From Nitrospira sp. (GTDB lineage: Bacteria > Nitrospirota > Nitrospiria > Nitrospirales > Nitrospiraceae), in contig JAHBWU010000018.1 in the NCBI GenBank assembly GCA_019636835.1, positions 1 to 54,664 on the forward strand: a DNA stretch of 54,664 nucleotides, written 5' to 3'. Shown in pieces: positions 1 to 8,919 of the stretch. The notes below the pieces were generated by a model. The model saw only the letters and a program-made list of their open reading frames with translations. It had not been told where the DNA came from and ran no database searches. The first letter of the stretch is position 1. Each line of letters begins with the position of its first letter. Position numbers and translations under genes: made by a program.

Positions 1-826
1 CGATCGAGGCTTCTAACGGGCGCGCGCCAACTGTAAGGGATGTTTGATCCGGTTCGACTGTCTTTGGATACATCGTCCCAATGAACTCCTTGTCAGTGGT
101 GGAAAGATCGCGATTCCACCCGACTTCAAAATCGCCCAGCGTCAAGTCATTCGAAATGGGATAGTGCATAATGGACAATTTGTCGTACTCGGAGAAGTTG
201 GTACTGTCTTGCCCATATTTTCCGAACAAGTTATTGTCCACATCTTCCTTCGTCCAGTTATTGGGCGGGCCCATGAAGTATCGATAGACCGCTTCTTTGT
301 CCCATGGGATGCCGGCTTGGGGATGCTGATGCTCATGAATGCACCCTAAGGCATGGCCGAACTCATGGAGCACTACGCGGCGATACTCATCGTCTGTACT
401 CATAGGAGTCAGCCAACCGTAATTCATGGTTGGATCGGGTCGGGGTATGCCCAAGGCGTCGGTCCCAAGGTATGACCACGATCCTTCCTGCAAGAAGGAA
501 ATTCGGATCTCCGCCGACGGGTCATACGAAAAATCGAAGGTGATGTCTGCGAACTGGCTCCATTGCTCGGCGTAATGTTGCACCTTCGCTTGCACATCGG
601 GGTGCCCATCGAGAAAGTGAACTCGCAGGGTACGGCCTCTCTGCCATTTTTTCCCCGTGACGATCGCCATTCGCATGCGATCGCTCGGGTCGACTCCAAA
701 AAGCGGGAAATCACGCATCATCGGGGCATTTGCCGGATTCTCCTCCACGGCACGGCGACTCGCCTCAATCAGCAGTTCACGCGGAATGAGACGATCTATG
801 CACATCTTGATCTGTTTTCTTGGCAT
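1..826 (-). CDS. Astacin/M12-like zinc metalloprotease, C-terminus cut by window edge
   Basis: Zinc endopeptidase of the metzincin clan, closest in motif to the M12A (astacin) family. The visible 275 residues contain the zinc motif HExxHxxGxxH with ligands H154, H158 and H164 and catalytic E155, followed by a Met-turn (SIMHYP), which is diagnostic of metzincins. The start is the ATG at 826, preceded by a good GGAGG ribosome site. The reading frame has no stop before base 1, so the C-terminus lies outside. I see no N-terminal signal peptide: the N-terminus is charged (MPRKQIKMC). It is therefore cytoplasmic, exported by a non-Sec route, or released by lysis. The family and active site are certain; the substrate is unknown. 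A tandem palindrome lies about 420 bp upstream. Confidence 0.9.
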   Translation of the reverse strand, partial: MPRKQIKMCIDRLIPRELLIEASRRAVEENPANAPMMRDFPLFGVDPSDRMRMAIVTGKKWQRGRTLRVHFLDGHPDVQAKVQHYAEQWSQFADITFDFSYDPSAEIRISFLQEGSWSYLGTDALGIPRPDPTMNYGWLTPMSTDDEYRRVVLHEFGHALGCIHEHQHPQAGIPWDKEAVYRYFMGPPNNWTKEDVDNNLFGKYGQDSTNFSEYDKLSIMHYPISNDLTLGDFEVGWNRDLSTTDKEFIGTMYPKTVEPDQTSLTVGARPLEASI

Positions 827-1794
827 GACGTGCCTCCTACGTTAGGGGTTAGTTCCAGAGAAGCCGACCCTCAATTGATGATTCCCAAATCGGGAAGCCA
901 GGCTCCTTCCTCAGTTTCAGTGGGTGAAAGAAATAAGTAGCTATTCCATTGCCTTCTTTCCGTGCAAACGTGCGCACTTCCAATGTGATTCACCATCCGA
1001 TGGGTAGACTCCTCTCAGAACATATGGATCAATGTCCCTATGCCTGTTCTGAGTGGCGATTATACGCGTTCTCCGGAGACATAAACCTTGATGTGACGTC
1101 TTTCTTTCGTTCTACTTTTGTTATCCGCGATCTCATTGTGCTCCTGAGTGATGGCACGAAAGCATTTCTTGCGCCACATGTAGCCCAAACAAAAAGCCTG
1201 GATTTTCGGTAACCTCAGCCATGTGTTTCGGTATTGGATAGTCCGTATCTGTATCTAAATAGATACCACAGTGGATCAGATTAGATACCGAAGATGTCGG
1301 CGGAGGTGACTGTTTCCTCGGGATGACTCTTTCCTCTAAAGGGGTGATCTCTCGATCGGATGGGAGTCCATCGAGGCACATCCAGCACAGGCTGCTTAGC
1401 AAACCCCTTCCCGCTTCATCAGGACCAGTGTGGTTCGGAAAATCACCGACCACCATGTCATTGTCGGTGCGGACTTCAACGTGTACTCGCTCTCAGCAGT
1501 ACTTGTTCGACTGCCGTCCGAGGAATGCGTGATATTTCCTGCTCAATCGCGCATCCCGTAGCCAACGCAATCAATATAAAGAGGACGAAAGAGGAAGCCT
1601 TCATGATAGAAGCATGGTAGTCGTCTTCGACAGGAATTCAACCAAGGTTCATCCCTAAGTTTCCCCATTACGAAAGCTATTTCTATCAATCAACAGTAGA
1701 GATGCTGGCAATCTTCTTTTGGGAGGTTCCCATAAGAAGGCTCCTGAGGTACCCAACGCCTTGCGAACCGAAATGCGAGAAACATTGAGGAAAG
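827..1794. other. Long intergenic stretch
   Basis: No credible gene is seen here; the short frames lack ribosome sites, family motifs or plausible composition. It holds the upstream region of the metalloprotease, including the tandem palindrome at 1251-1288. The rest is unexplained. Confidence 0.6.
1251..1288. promoter_or_regulatory. Tandem palindrome GTATC-N6-GATAC, locus 1
   Basis: Two 16-bp units: GTATC-TAAATA-GATAC (exact) at 1251-1266 and GGATC-AGATTA-GATAC (one mismatch) at 1273-1288, with start-to-start spacing of 22 bp. An extra GTATC half-site sits at 1244-1248. It lies about 420 bp upstream of the metalloprotease start. The same arrangement occurs at 7641, 10728 and 51638. Two palindromes two helical turns apart suggest cooperative binding of a dimeric regulator; that role is inferred. 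Confidence 0.6.
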
Positions 1795-3705
1795 TTACCG
1801 CGTGAAGACGAGTAGGCTGTTGGCTGGAAGTACTAACGAAGCTGAAAAAACGAATTCGTGCATGGGGTGCGGATCAGCGGTCACCTGCCCGCCGTTGCCG
1901 ACCACGTCCGGATTCACCCAGTTTTCGTACACGTCGCTGTTGAAGGCTTCCCGCCAGTCGCCGCCGCATGGGAATCCGATCCGATACCCGAATCGATGAA
2001 ACGGGGCCAGGTGGACTACCACCATCACATCGTGTCCCTGTCCTTCCACCCAGCGGTGGAACGCGAGCACCCGATTCTGATCGTGCACGTGCACCACACG
2101 AAACCCTTGCCCGCGGAGCCCAGGTGAGTTTCGACGACAGGTGAGCAACTCTCTGGTGAAGCGCACATGGTCGGCCATCTGCTTGTCGCCCTGTTCCAGT
2201 CCGGGCCAGTAGAGAAGCAGCTCCGGGTGAGAGACGAAATCATCCGCCCACTGCTTGTCCTCCAAGAACTCCTGTCCCATGAAGAGCATCGGAATTCCCG
2301 GCGCGGTCAGGCTGAGGCCGGTGGCGACGCGCGCGCGGCTTCGCCCATACCAGGATCGAGGGTCGGAGGGATCTGCGAGGCGGGCGAGGCGCGGTTCCCG
2401 GTCACGATACACGATGTCGTGATTTTCCGGGCCCTGCACGAACCGCCACTGTTCCGAAAAGCCATCAGGCCAGAGGCTATGGGCGAGGCCCGTCATGTCG
2501 AGCGGACGGTCGTCCGGGGCGCTTGCATTTCCAATCACGTTGCGTAGGGCGATACGTAATCCGTCGGTGAGGGTCATATCGAACCCTGCTCCATCCGGCA
2601 CTATCCTTACTACGTAGGGGTTCACGTTCCAGTATTCCGCATGGTGCAAGGCGGACGGCTGATGCACGTGTAGGGTGGAGGTGAGGTCTTGACAGAAGCG
2701 CCAGCCATGCGGGGCGCCGTCATGGTCGATCACGCTGACCTGATCGTATCGAAAGCCGTCAACACGATATTCGTCCAGAAAGAACTTGGCGTTCTGTATC
2801 AGAAAGTCTCGGACCTCTGCTTTGGAGTAGTCGAACACAAGCCCGCCCGCATGACCCTTGTCTGTGAAATAGAGGGAGTTGTTGTTCCCATGCGCGTGGG
2901 ACTGTCGATCGAAGAAGTAGAGACTCTGGTCTCCGAATTCCCCCCCGGCGTGGTTGTAGACCACGTCGAGAATCACGGCCAGCCCATGAAGATGTGCAAG
3001 ATCCACCAGCGCCTTCAGCTGGTTCATTTCCCCGCGCAAGTCTTCCGCTCGATAACGTCGAGCGCCCTTCGCATCGAGCAGCTTATTCATTTCAGCCAGA
3101 TAGGGGAGAAGCTCGGCATCCCGCACGGCGAAATCCATCTCGGGCGAGAAATAATCGGTGCCGTTGTATCCGAGACTAAAACTGGTTTGAAACTCTTGAA
3201 TAGGGAGCAGCTGGAGGGCTGTCACGCCCAGCTCGGCCAGATAGGGAAGTTTGTGGGCCACATCGAGAAACGTCCCGCCCCTGCGAGGGACGTTCGGGGC
3301 GAAGAAGGTGCCGACATGAAGTTGGTAGATGACGAACTCATGGAAGGGTGGCGTGATGAACTTACTATCATGCCAAGGAAAATCCCTTGTGCGTACGATG
3401 CACTCCCCAGGGAAAGGCGTCTCAAGCTCCCGCGCATAGGGATCGCGTTTCGGTCCCTCGCTGCCCTCGCCGACGACATACAACATATAGCGGTGGCGAT
3501 CCTTTACACCGGGGATGAATCCACGCCAATGACCGGAAGCATCGGGTGTGAGGAGGCTTGCATTGGTTCGCGCCCGATTATTGAACTCGCCGATGACATA
3601 CACAGCTCGAGCGTTCGGTGCCCAGGCACGAAAGGTGGCACCGTCGGCAATCAGATTGGCTCCCATCGGCGTGTCGGAGTGAATATGGTCAAGAGAAGCC
3701 GGCAT
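1795..3705 (-). CDS. GH13 alpha-amylase-family enzyme, glucan branching or trehalohydrolase type
   Basis: Acts on alpha-1,4-glucans or malto-oligosaccharides. Residues about 15-105 form an N-terminal CBM48/E-set-like domain (AWAPNA...GEFNN). The GH13 barrel follows with region I DVVYNH, region II GFRYD (nucleophile Asp), region III AEYW (acid Glu) and region IV ENHD. The C-terminus is an all-beta domain. Region II with a preceding EYRVDGF resembles eukaryote-type branching enzymes more than TreZ. A GTG at 3714 and ATGs at 3711 and 3705 are possible starts; ATG 3705 is chosen because GGGAGG ends 8 bases before it. That gives 636 residues. No glgA, glgC or treY neighbour is present, so the pathway is unclear. 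Catalytic family is sure; exact specificity is not. Confidence 0.85.
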   Translation of the reverse strand: MPASLDHIHSDTPMGANLIADGATFRAWAPNARAVYVIGEFNNRARTNASLLTPDASGHWRGFIPGVKDRHRYMLYVVGEGSEGPKRDPYARELETPFPGECIVRTRDFPWHDSKFITPPFHEFVIYQLHVGTFFAPNVPRRGGTFLDVAHKLPYLAELGVTALQLLPIQEFQTSFSLGYNGTDYFSPEMDFAVRDAELLPYLAEMNKLLDAKGARRYRAEDLRGEMNQLKALVDLAHLHGLAVILDVVYNHAGGEFGDQSLYFFDRQSHAHGNNNSLYFTDKGHAGGLVFDYSKAEVRDFLIQNAKFFLDEYRVDGFRYDQVSVIDHDGAPHGWRFCQDLTSTLHVHQPSALHHAEYWNVNPYVVRIVPDGAGFDMTLTDGLRIALRNVIGNASAPDDRPLDMTGLAHSLWPDGFSEQWRFVQGPENHDIVYRDREPRLARLADPSDPRSWYGRSRARVATGLSLTAPGIPMLFMGQEFLEDKQWADDFVSHPELLLYWPGLEQGDKQMADHVRFTRELLTCRRNSPGLRGQGFRVVHVHDQNRVLAFHRWVEGQGHDVMVVVHLAPFHRFGYRIGFPCGGDWREAFNSDVYENWVNPDVVGNGGQVTADPHPMHEFVFSASLVLPANSLLVFTR

Positions 3706-3719
3706 GATCATCACCTCCC

Positions 3720-3740
3720 GACCTGACTAATGGTCAGGTC
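3720..3740. promoter_or_regulatory. Perfect inverted repeat just upstream of the GH13 gene
   Basis: GACCTGAC and GTCAGGTC arms (8 bp each) separated by 5 bases. It abuts the ribosome-binding site of the GH13 gene, so it could be an operator or a 5'-UTR hairpin that hides the start. Its role is inferred from position only. Confidence 0.45.
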
Positions 3741-3832
3741 ATCCTGAGCACAGAAGCAGCTCGGTGGAGCAAGAAAATTTCGTTCATTGTGATGCCCACG
3801 ATCCTGGAAATGCGCTATTAAACCACACCAAG

Positions 3833-3892
3833 GTGCCACGCCTGCCCGGCGACACTAGTGGCATTACCGAAAAGCCTTCAAGAACGTGGCAC
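3833..3892. repeat. Inverted repeat GTGCCACG / CGTGGCAC downstream of PLD gene
   Basis: Perfect 8-bp arms at 3833-3840 and 3885-3892 with a 44-base loop, between the end of the PLD-like gene and the GH13 gene. An A-run follows on the plus strand, but on the coding (minus) strand the T-run comes before the stem, so it is not a standard rho-independent terminator. Confidence 0.35.
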
Positions 3893-3923
3893 TAAAAAAT
3901 CCTCTTAGACGCTCGAATTGAAA

Positions 3924-5594
3924 TTAAGCTCCGACCCAGAAATCGATTTCACGAAGGGCGGCGCTTCCAGGTTTTAGGTAGCCTTTCTGCCACGTATCCG
4001 CATCGACGAGTCCCTTCCACCGCTTGTTCTCTGGTTGGGCTTGCCGACGGAATCGCCAACGGTATTGGTTGTAGATAGCCATAATATTTGTGGCGTACGC
4101 GGCGGCAAGGCCCGGGGCATCGCGGATAATCAATAAATTCTCGTCGTTCGTCATGCTCGCTTTGGGGCCCAGGTTGTGCGATCCAGTGAGGAGCACGGGG
4201 TGGACGCCGAAGGGGTCCACCAACACGACTTTGCTGTGCACCATGGCAAACGTTCCCGGGAGCTGCTTCATTTCTCGACGGAACCAGTCTGTGGCCTCGT
4301 CGATGGCCGCGGGCAGCACGACGCTGAAGTCGGCCTTCTCGGAATTGTGAGTTTCAAAGAGTTTCACGGGATTGCTCGTCGTACTCGGGTCTTGATTGAT
4401 CACCCCGCGAATATACAAGCGCTTGCCTACGGTGCCGGCCCTGGCGGTCTCAATGATCTTGTTGAGCAGCGTGTCTTTCGGTCCCGGGTTGAACATCAAG
4501 AAGAGTATGGCCTGCTTCGCTCCGACGATGATCTGACGGGCTTCCTTCAAATCGACCTGCCCGACGGTAGGGGTGAACCATAGCCGGACAGGTGCGTTGC
4601 CGACGTCCCGATCACGTGGATTGCGGTTGCTCTCTTTGAGGTCCTTGGGAGTCTCGTCGCCTGCCTCCTTCAGTAAGTCCCACTGCTTGCGGTATTCTTT
4701 GGCGAGATCCACATCGTCGATGAGCAGGGAGTTGTTGGCTTGCGTGCAGAGACCGGTCTTCGTCCAGTTTTGACTTCCCGTCCACACCCAGCGAGGTTTC
4801 TTCCGGGAATCGCAGATCACCAGGAACTTGTTATGTCCTAACGCACCCGGCGAGATAAATCGGTCGTGCAGGTCGATTTTGCCTCGAAGACGTTCCCGCG
4901 CATCGCTATTCTGATCGTCGCCTTTCTTTTTCACGCTTCCGTTCGCCAGCACAACGTGGGCTCGCTGACCAAGCTTTTCGAGCGCGGCTTCCAGCTGTTC
5001 ATCGTGGAGCTCGTACAATGCCGCATAGATCTGGCGTTTGCTTTTAGCGGCGCCGGCTAAGACCTCGAACAATCGGCTACCCAGTGGTCCGTGCAGGTAC
5101 CTGCGTAACGGATCATTCGGCGTCTCAATGACCGTGCGCAACTTTTTGCTCTTCAGATCGTCGAACGTGATGCCGAGTCGTCTCGATATCCATTGTGCGG
5201 CCACGATCCCTCGATTAAAGTAGGCTTCAATTTTTCGGTCGAATTCATGAGTGAGGGTGATTGCTTCGGTCCAGTCACTCGAGGTCATCTGGCCCGGATT
5301 CAGGTTCTCCTTGTCAGGGCCGACCATCGGCAGGACGCGATACTGTATCTTGTCGCCGGGGTTGGCCATGTAGTCGGTCCACTGATACTTTTGGATCGGC
5401 CAGTTGGTGGAGGCGCGGCGTTCGCCCTGTTCGTGCGCTTGACCGACGAAACCGACCCATGTGCTCACGACTTCTTCAACCCCGTTTCGTCGTCGCAGGA
5501 GGGCGAAGCCGCGACAGTTCGGGATGAAGCCTTCCGGTTTCCAGGCAACAAACACATCATCCCCGTTGTGGTAGACCTTCACGTTCATCTTCAT
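3924..5594 (-). CDS. Phospholipase D-like protein with two HKD motifs
   Basis: Member of the PLD superfamily: phosphodiesterases that act through a covalent phosphohistidine. Two HxKxxxxD motifs are visible: HNKFLVICD, followed by TGSQNWT, in the middle, and HSKVVLVD, followed by LTGSHNLG, near the C-terminus. The paired motifs make one active site. The 556-residue protein starts at an ATG with a GGAGG site. No signal peptide is seen. An N-terminal segment of about 120 residues precedes the catalytic domain. It lies 184 bp downstream of the patatin gene on the same strand, so the two are probably co-transcribed and both target phosphodiester or ester bonds of lipids. Substrate (phospholipid or nucleic acid) cannot be told from the sequence. 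Confidence 0.85.
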   Translation of the reverse strand: MKMNVKVYHNGDDVFVAWKPEGFIPNCRGFALLRRRNGVEEVVSTWVGFVGQAHEQGERRASTNWPIQKYQWTDYMANPGDKIQYRVLPMVGPDKENLNPGQMTSSDWTEAITLTHEFDRKIEAYFNRGIVAAQWISRRLGITFDDLKSKKLRTVIETPNDPLRRYLHGPLGSRLFEVLAGAAKSKRQIYAALYELHDEQLEAALEKLGQRAHVVLANGSVKKKGDDQNSDARERLRGKIDLHDRFISPGALGHNKFLVICDSRKKPRWVWTGSQNWTKTGLCTQANNSLLIDDVDLAKEYRKQWDLLKEAGDETPKDLKESNRNPRDRDVGNAPVRLWFTPTVGQVDLKEARQIIVGAKQAILFLMFNPGPKDTLLNKIIETARAGTVGKRLYIRGVINQDPSTTSNPVKLFETHNSEKADFSVVLPAAIDEATDWFRREMKQLPGTFAMVHSKVVLVDPFGVHPVLLTGSHNLGPKASMTNDENLLIIRDAPGLAAAYATNIMAIYNQYRWRFRRQAQPENKRWKGLVDADTWQKGYLKPGSAALREIDFWVGA

Positions 5595-5778
5595 GCTCCT
5601 CCGTTACCTACACCGACTATCGCCCCTAGGAGAATCTAGATGTGAGGCCTTGGCAATGGTTGACGTTCTTGCGCAGACGCATCACCGGCGCACAGCGACC
5701 ATGGCGCAACACTGATACCACTTGCAGTAAGAAGCTTGTGTGCCGTCATAACCGACGTTCTCCCCTGTGAGAATGTTT

Positions 5779-7050
5779 CTAGCTCGACTCCCTTGCCGGT
5801 CCATTGCCGGCGCTCGCTTGAAAGGCCTCCGCCAGACCCTTTCTGATCGTCTTATACTTAGGCCAGTCAAAGGCACACAGAAATTCCACGGCCGCTTTCG
5901 CGCCGCGAGCAAACAGGTCTACTTTGTCTTCATGTTGCATGGTGAAGTTCAGCCAGTGGTGGTGACCGGTATCGATCATCTTGACCAAATGCTTATAGTC
6001 AGGGTTGGCTTTGATGAAATCGTCATCCAAGGTATGGCGGGCGGCGTTGAAAACGGCACCCACTAGTTGCGCAGGTTTCGTAATTTCGGCGGGTTGAACA
6101 TCATCGAGCCCGATCTTTGCTCCAAAGGTCGGGGCTGTCGGAACACGATAAGGTTTATGGAACACGTTGATCGGGAAATTGGACATGATGCCGCCGTCCA
6201 TAAACATGACGTGTTTAGGCGGATCACCTTCATAACCGGCCAGCTCTTTCCAAAGCGTTCGATTCGGAGAGCAATCATCGACAGTAAAGGGATGGAAGAA
6301 AAACGGAATCGACATCGATGCCCGCGCAAAGTAGGCCGGATTCACCGGCTCCGGGTTGCACCAATAGAGTCCTGCCATTTTCGGGAACTCCACCTTTGTC
6401 TCGGTGGTGATATCCGCGGCGATCATGACTAAATCCCCACCCATGTCCTTCTCGGACAGCTCCGTATCGGTGCGCGTCGGTCTCAGTCTCAGTCCTGGGG
6501 AAACGGTGCGCAATCGTGTCAGGAGTTCTTCCGTTGTTTTGATTCCGACTCCTTCCAACTCCGCGATCAGCCAATTCAGAAAGGCTTTCCCCGGGTTCAG
6601 GCCCAAATCTTCCGTCAGGTTGTCGACAATCTGCGAGGCCTTCCAGATCAACTTGGCCATACCGGCCTTATCCAGGACCGCTTGTGAAAAATCCCTGGAG
6701 TCCCCATCGCCATCGATAAAGGACTCCATCGGCATTCGTGAAAGGACATTCAGTAGGCGCTCGCTCTTGGCTTGCCCTGAAGGACCCAAAGCGGCAATCA
6801 TAAGGGCATTGATTGATCCTGCTGATGTCCCACCCACGCCAAGAAACCGGATGCCTGCTTGTTCGAGGACGTAGGTATACCCTGTCAGCGCGATGCCGAG
6901 CACACCTCCACCTTCCATGACAAGATCAACATACTGGTGATCGCCTGCATCGATAATGTCGGAATATTCCTTGCCCCTGCATTTGGTCTTCACCGTGTGC
7001 AGTGCCTTCAGAACGTCCGGATGGTTGATGTAATCTTGTGCTGTCGACAT
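5779..7050 (-). CDS. Patatin-like phospholipase
   Basis: Serine lipid acyl-hydrolase of the patatin/RssA family, using a Ser-Asp dyad. The oxyanion-hole motif GGGVLG is at about residue 48, the nucleophile elbow GTSAGS follows at about residue 75, and the catalytic Asp sits in FMDGGIMSNFP near residue 280. All catalytic elements are intact. The 423-residue protein starts at an ATG with GGAGGAGA upstream. No Sec signal is visible. It is the first gene of a probable two-gene unit with the PLD-like gene. Its long upstream region carries the tandem palindrome at 7641-7677. Patatins without signal peptides are often injected effectors or anti-phage effectors; neither role is shown here. Confidence 0.9.
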   Translation of the reverse strand: MSTAQDYINHPDVLKALHTVKTKCRGKEYSDIIDAGDHQYVDLVMEGGGVLGIALTGYTYVLEQAGIRFLGVGGTSAGSINALMIAALGPSGQAKSERLLNVLSRMPMESFIDGDGDSRDFSQAVLDKAGMAKLIWKASQIVDNLTEDLGLNPGKAFLNWLIAELEGVGIKTTEELLTRLRTVSPGLRLRPTRTDTELSEKDMGGDLVMIAADITTETKVEFPKMAGLYWCNPEPVNPAYFARASMSIPFFFHPFTVDDCSPNRTLWKELAGYEGDPPKHVMFMDGGIMSNFPINVFHKPYRVPTAPTFGAKIGLDDVQPAEITKPAQLVGAVFNAARHTLDDDFIKANPDYKHLVKMIDTGHHHWLNFTMQHEDKVDLFARGAKAAVEFLCAFDWPKYKTIRKGLAEAFQASAGNGPARESS

Positions 7051-7305
7051 GGGTCTCCTCCATGTTGGAAAAGTAGTGATCTATAGGCTCACCAGTTCCT
7101 GAGCACCCTCCCATCCGGCTCAGGTTGAACGAACATGTACGCCCGAAACGGGGCGTCCACTATCTGCCGTAGATGCGGCGCGTCTGACGAGACGTCGATT
7201 GAAGCGCGTTGTCAGCAAGTCGTTGGAACTGTACAGGAGCCGGACATCTTCAGGCCATCACGGATGGTCAGGCCCATGCACGTGAGATTCACCGCCCGAC
7301 AAAAT

Positions 7306-7332
7306 GAGATTTCTTCGGCATCGTGAAATCTC
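7306..7332. repeat. Hairpin GAGATTTC / GAAATCTC
   Basis: Perfect 8-bp stem with an 11-base loop, about 255 bp upstream of the patatin start. No T-run follows on either strand, so it may be an operator rather than a terminator. Confidence 0.35.
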
Positions 7333-7640
7333 CTGATCACTGACAATTGATTGGATTAGGGTCAATGCTAATAGGATTTTTACGTGCTTAGCAAGAACTT
7401 TCTCCGGCCGCCGGAGCATGGCGAACATTGCGAGCCTCCGGTAATCGGCAACCCGCGATTGACGAGCTTTTCAGCGAAGCTTCGTATAGCCTTCTTGAGC
7501 TGACACAGCGGCCACTTCCTGCTCGCTTATAAGCACATCAGGTTGTATCGCGATTATTGAGCAATAAGTGGACCTCTACGAATATGATTTCCCTTTTCAT
7601 GGATTTACAGGGTTCCGCTGACTTCTGGTTATGTGGTGTT

Positions 7641-7677
7641 GTATCCAGACTGATACGGATTGAATCTCATTCGATAC
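7641..7677. promoter_or_regulatory. Tandem palindrome GTATC-N6-GATAC, locus 2
   Basis: GTATC-CAGACT-GATAC (exact) at 7641-7656 and GAATC-TCATTC-GATAC (one mismatch) at 7662-7677, start-to-start spacing 21 bp. It lies about 590 bp upstream of the patatin gene. Same architecture as at 1251, 10728 and 51638. Confidence 0.6.
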
Positions 7678-7886
7678 AGTGACAACAGGGAGGAGTTGAT
7701 ACTGATGGTTGGTACATCGACGTGCGGGACTGTGTGTTGAAGACCTGAAGCGACTGTAGATCCTGGAACGATTCCCCATTCATGTTTCCATTTTCAGAAC
7801 AGACCCACTGAAGGGGAAATAGTGAGATGTGAGGCGCCAATGACGGCTGGCAGACAAGCCAGCCCTGCGTCGCGCAATGGTTGTGG

Positions 7887-7904
7887 GATTGCAAGACGCG
7901 ACCC
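7887..7904. repeat. 18-bp repeat GATYGCAAGACGCGACCC, copy 1
   Basis: Matches 8661-8678 at 17 of 18 bases. Copy 2 directly precedes a truncated IS3 transposase, so both may be junction scars of mobile elements. Origin is inferred. Confidence 0.5.
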
Positions 7905-7955
7905 AGATTTGTTTCAGATTTTGTCCGACCCTAATCGTTTGAAATCCCGATAGAC

Positions 7956-8390
7956 TCATTCGGAGACGTTGATGCCGGTGCCTCCCATTTCCTTTGGCAG
8001 GTCCTTCATCTTTGGCAGCCCGTCCTTTATTCGCAGCTTCGTCTCCTCATAGTTCACATGGATGCCGGCGTGGTAGGGGAAGTCCGGAATGACTGCCGCA
8101 TACACGTCGGTGACCCCCCACGAGGGATGTTCAGTAAAGACATGGCCCCCACAGGTCTTGCACCATTTGCGATAACTCAACGGTGTCTTGCTGTACGTGC
8201 CGATGTTCTCTGCTCCCTGCGTGATCCGCACTGCGTCGGGTTTCCACAAGGTGAAGGCGTTGACCGGTGCAGCCGACCAGGTTCGACAGGACTCACAATG
8301 GCAATATCCCATTGCGGCCGGCTCACCGCTGACTGTGAATTGAACCGCGCCGCAAAAGCAGCTTCCTTGGTAAACGTTCCCGTTGCTCAT
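7956..8390 (-). CDS. GFA-family zinc protein (Gfa/CENP-V fold)
   Basis: Small zinc-binding protein of the glutathione-dependent formaldehyde-activating enzyme family (Mss4-like fold). Visible Cys pattern: GSCFCGAVQF near the N-terminus, YCHCESCR at about residues 30-36 and KWCKTCGG at about residue 90, which supply the structural and the second zinc site. The 144-residue length fits. It starts at an ATG with AAGGAGA upstream. Most members of this family have no proven formaldehyde activity, so the enzyme name should not be taken literally. It stands alone between two long non-coding stretches. Confidence 0.88.
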   Translation of the reverse strand: MSNGNVYQGSCFCGAVQFTVSGEPAAMGYCHCESCRTWSAAPVNAFTLWKPDAVRITQGAENIGTYSKTPLSYRKWCKTCGGHVFTEHPSWGVTDVYAAVIPDFPYHAGIHVNYEETKLRIKDGLPKMKDLPKEMGGTGINVSE

Positions 8391-8660
8391 GGTGTATCTC
8401 CTTGGTGGTCTACGGTTGTCTTAACCTAATTCTGGCATCGCGACGGTTCTTCTTTAAGTCCTCGATCGAGAATCGCGAATAGATATTAACTCCTTCGTAT
8501 CTTGGATTGTTTTATCGGCAGAAGTAAAGGAGCGGGGGCTGCTACTCGAATAGTGGAGTGCGAAAACCGGAATGGCTCCTGAGCTTCCCCTGCGAAGAGC
8601 GAGCGAAGAGAGATGAACGACGAATCGTCAGGCAGGCTCCGTCTTGCTCATACAATGTTT

Positions 8661-8678
8661 GATCGCAAGACGCGACCC
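8661..8678. repeat. 18-bp repeat GATYGCAAGACGCGACCC, copy 2
   Basis: Second copy of the repeat at 7887-7904. It ends 4 bases before the readable IS3 transposase remnant begins. Confidence 0.5.
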
Positions 8679-8682
8679 CAAT

Positions 8683-8799
8683 CTTCACTTCTACGCCATC
8701 GCCGACCATATCGAGGTGTTCTATAATCGTCAGCGGTTACATCAAACAGATGGCTATCGGAGTCTCGAAGAGTTCGAACGGCAGGAAGGTGGTGCTTAA
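8683..8799 (+). pseudogene. IS3-family transposase, C-terminal remnant
   Basis: The frame reads the conserved tail of the IS3 OrfB integrase domain: HIEVFYNRQRLHQ, then GYRSLEEFE, then a stop. Only about 38 residues remain and no start or DDE residues are present. Downstream, the sequence around 8808-8830 looks like a right terminal repeat (CGGGG-containing end typical of the family), but the left end is gone. It is a dead fragment marking past IS activity in this region. Confidence 0.8.
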
Positions 8800-8817
8800 T
8801 TCACATGTCTGTTTTTT

Positions 8818-8835
8818 CGGGGCTACCTCACCCCG
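8818..8835. terminator. Possible bidirectional hairpin after IS remnant
   Basis: CGGGG and CCCCG arms around an 8-base loop, with a T-run before and an A-run soon after. It could terminate transcription from the left side or the right side, or simply be the IS end. Confidence 0.3.
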
Positions 8836-8919
8836 CCGAAAATATCCGCAATACCTTGCCTCTTATCAGCCTTTGTCAAGGTGCTGCTATGCTACCAAGC
8901 CTTGAAAGAAAGCCTTCAG

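Larger units (their letters stand above)
7051..7955. other. Long intergenic stretch upstream of patatin
   Basis: No supported gene. It contains an 8-bp hairpin (7306-7332), the tandem palindrome locus 2 and one copy of an 18-bp repeat (7887-7904). The stretch is probably the patatin promoter region plus old insertion scars. Confidence 0.6.
8391..8919. other. Intergenic stretch with IS remnant
   Basis: Apart from the transposase tail (8683-8799), a copy of the 18-bp repeat and a GC-rich hairpin, I see nothing that looks like a gene. Confidence 0.6.

Noticed and set aside
949..1620. Short open frames in the gap before the GH13 gene
   Set aside because: No ribosome sites, no domain signatures and composition unlike coding sequence.
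2689..3726. 345-codon plus-strand frame opposite the GH13 gene
   Set aside because: It is antisense to a gene with all GH13 motifs and shows no domain, ribosome site or protein-like composition of its own.
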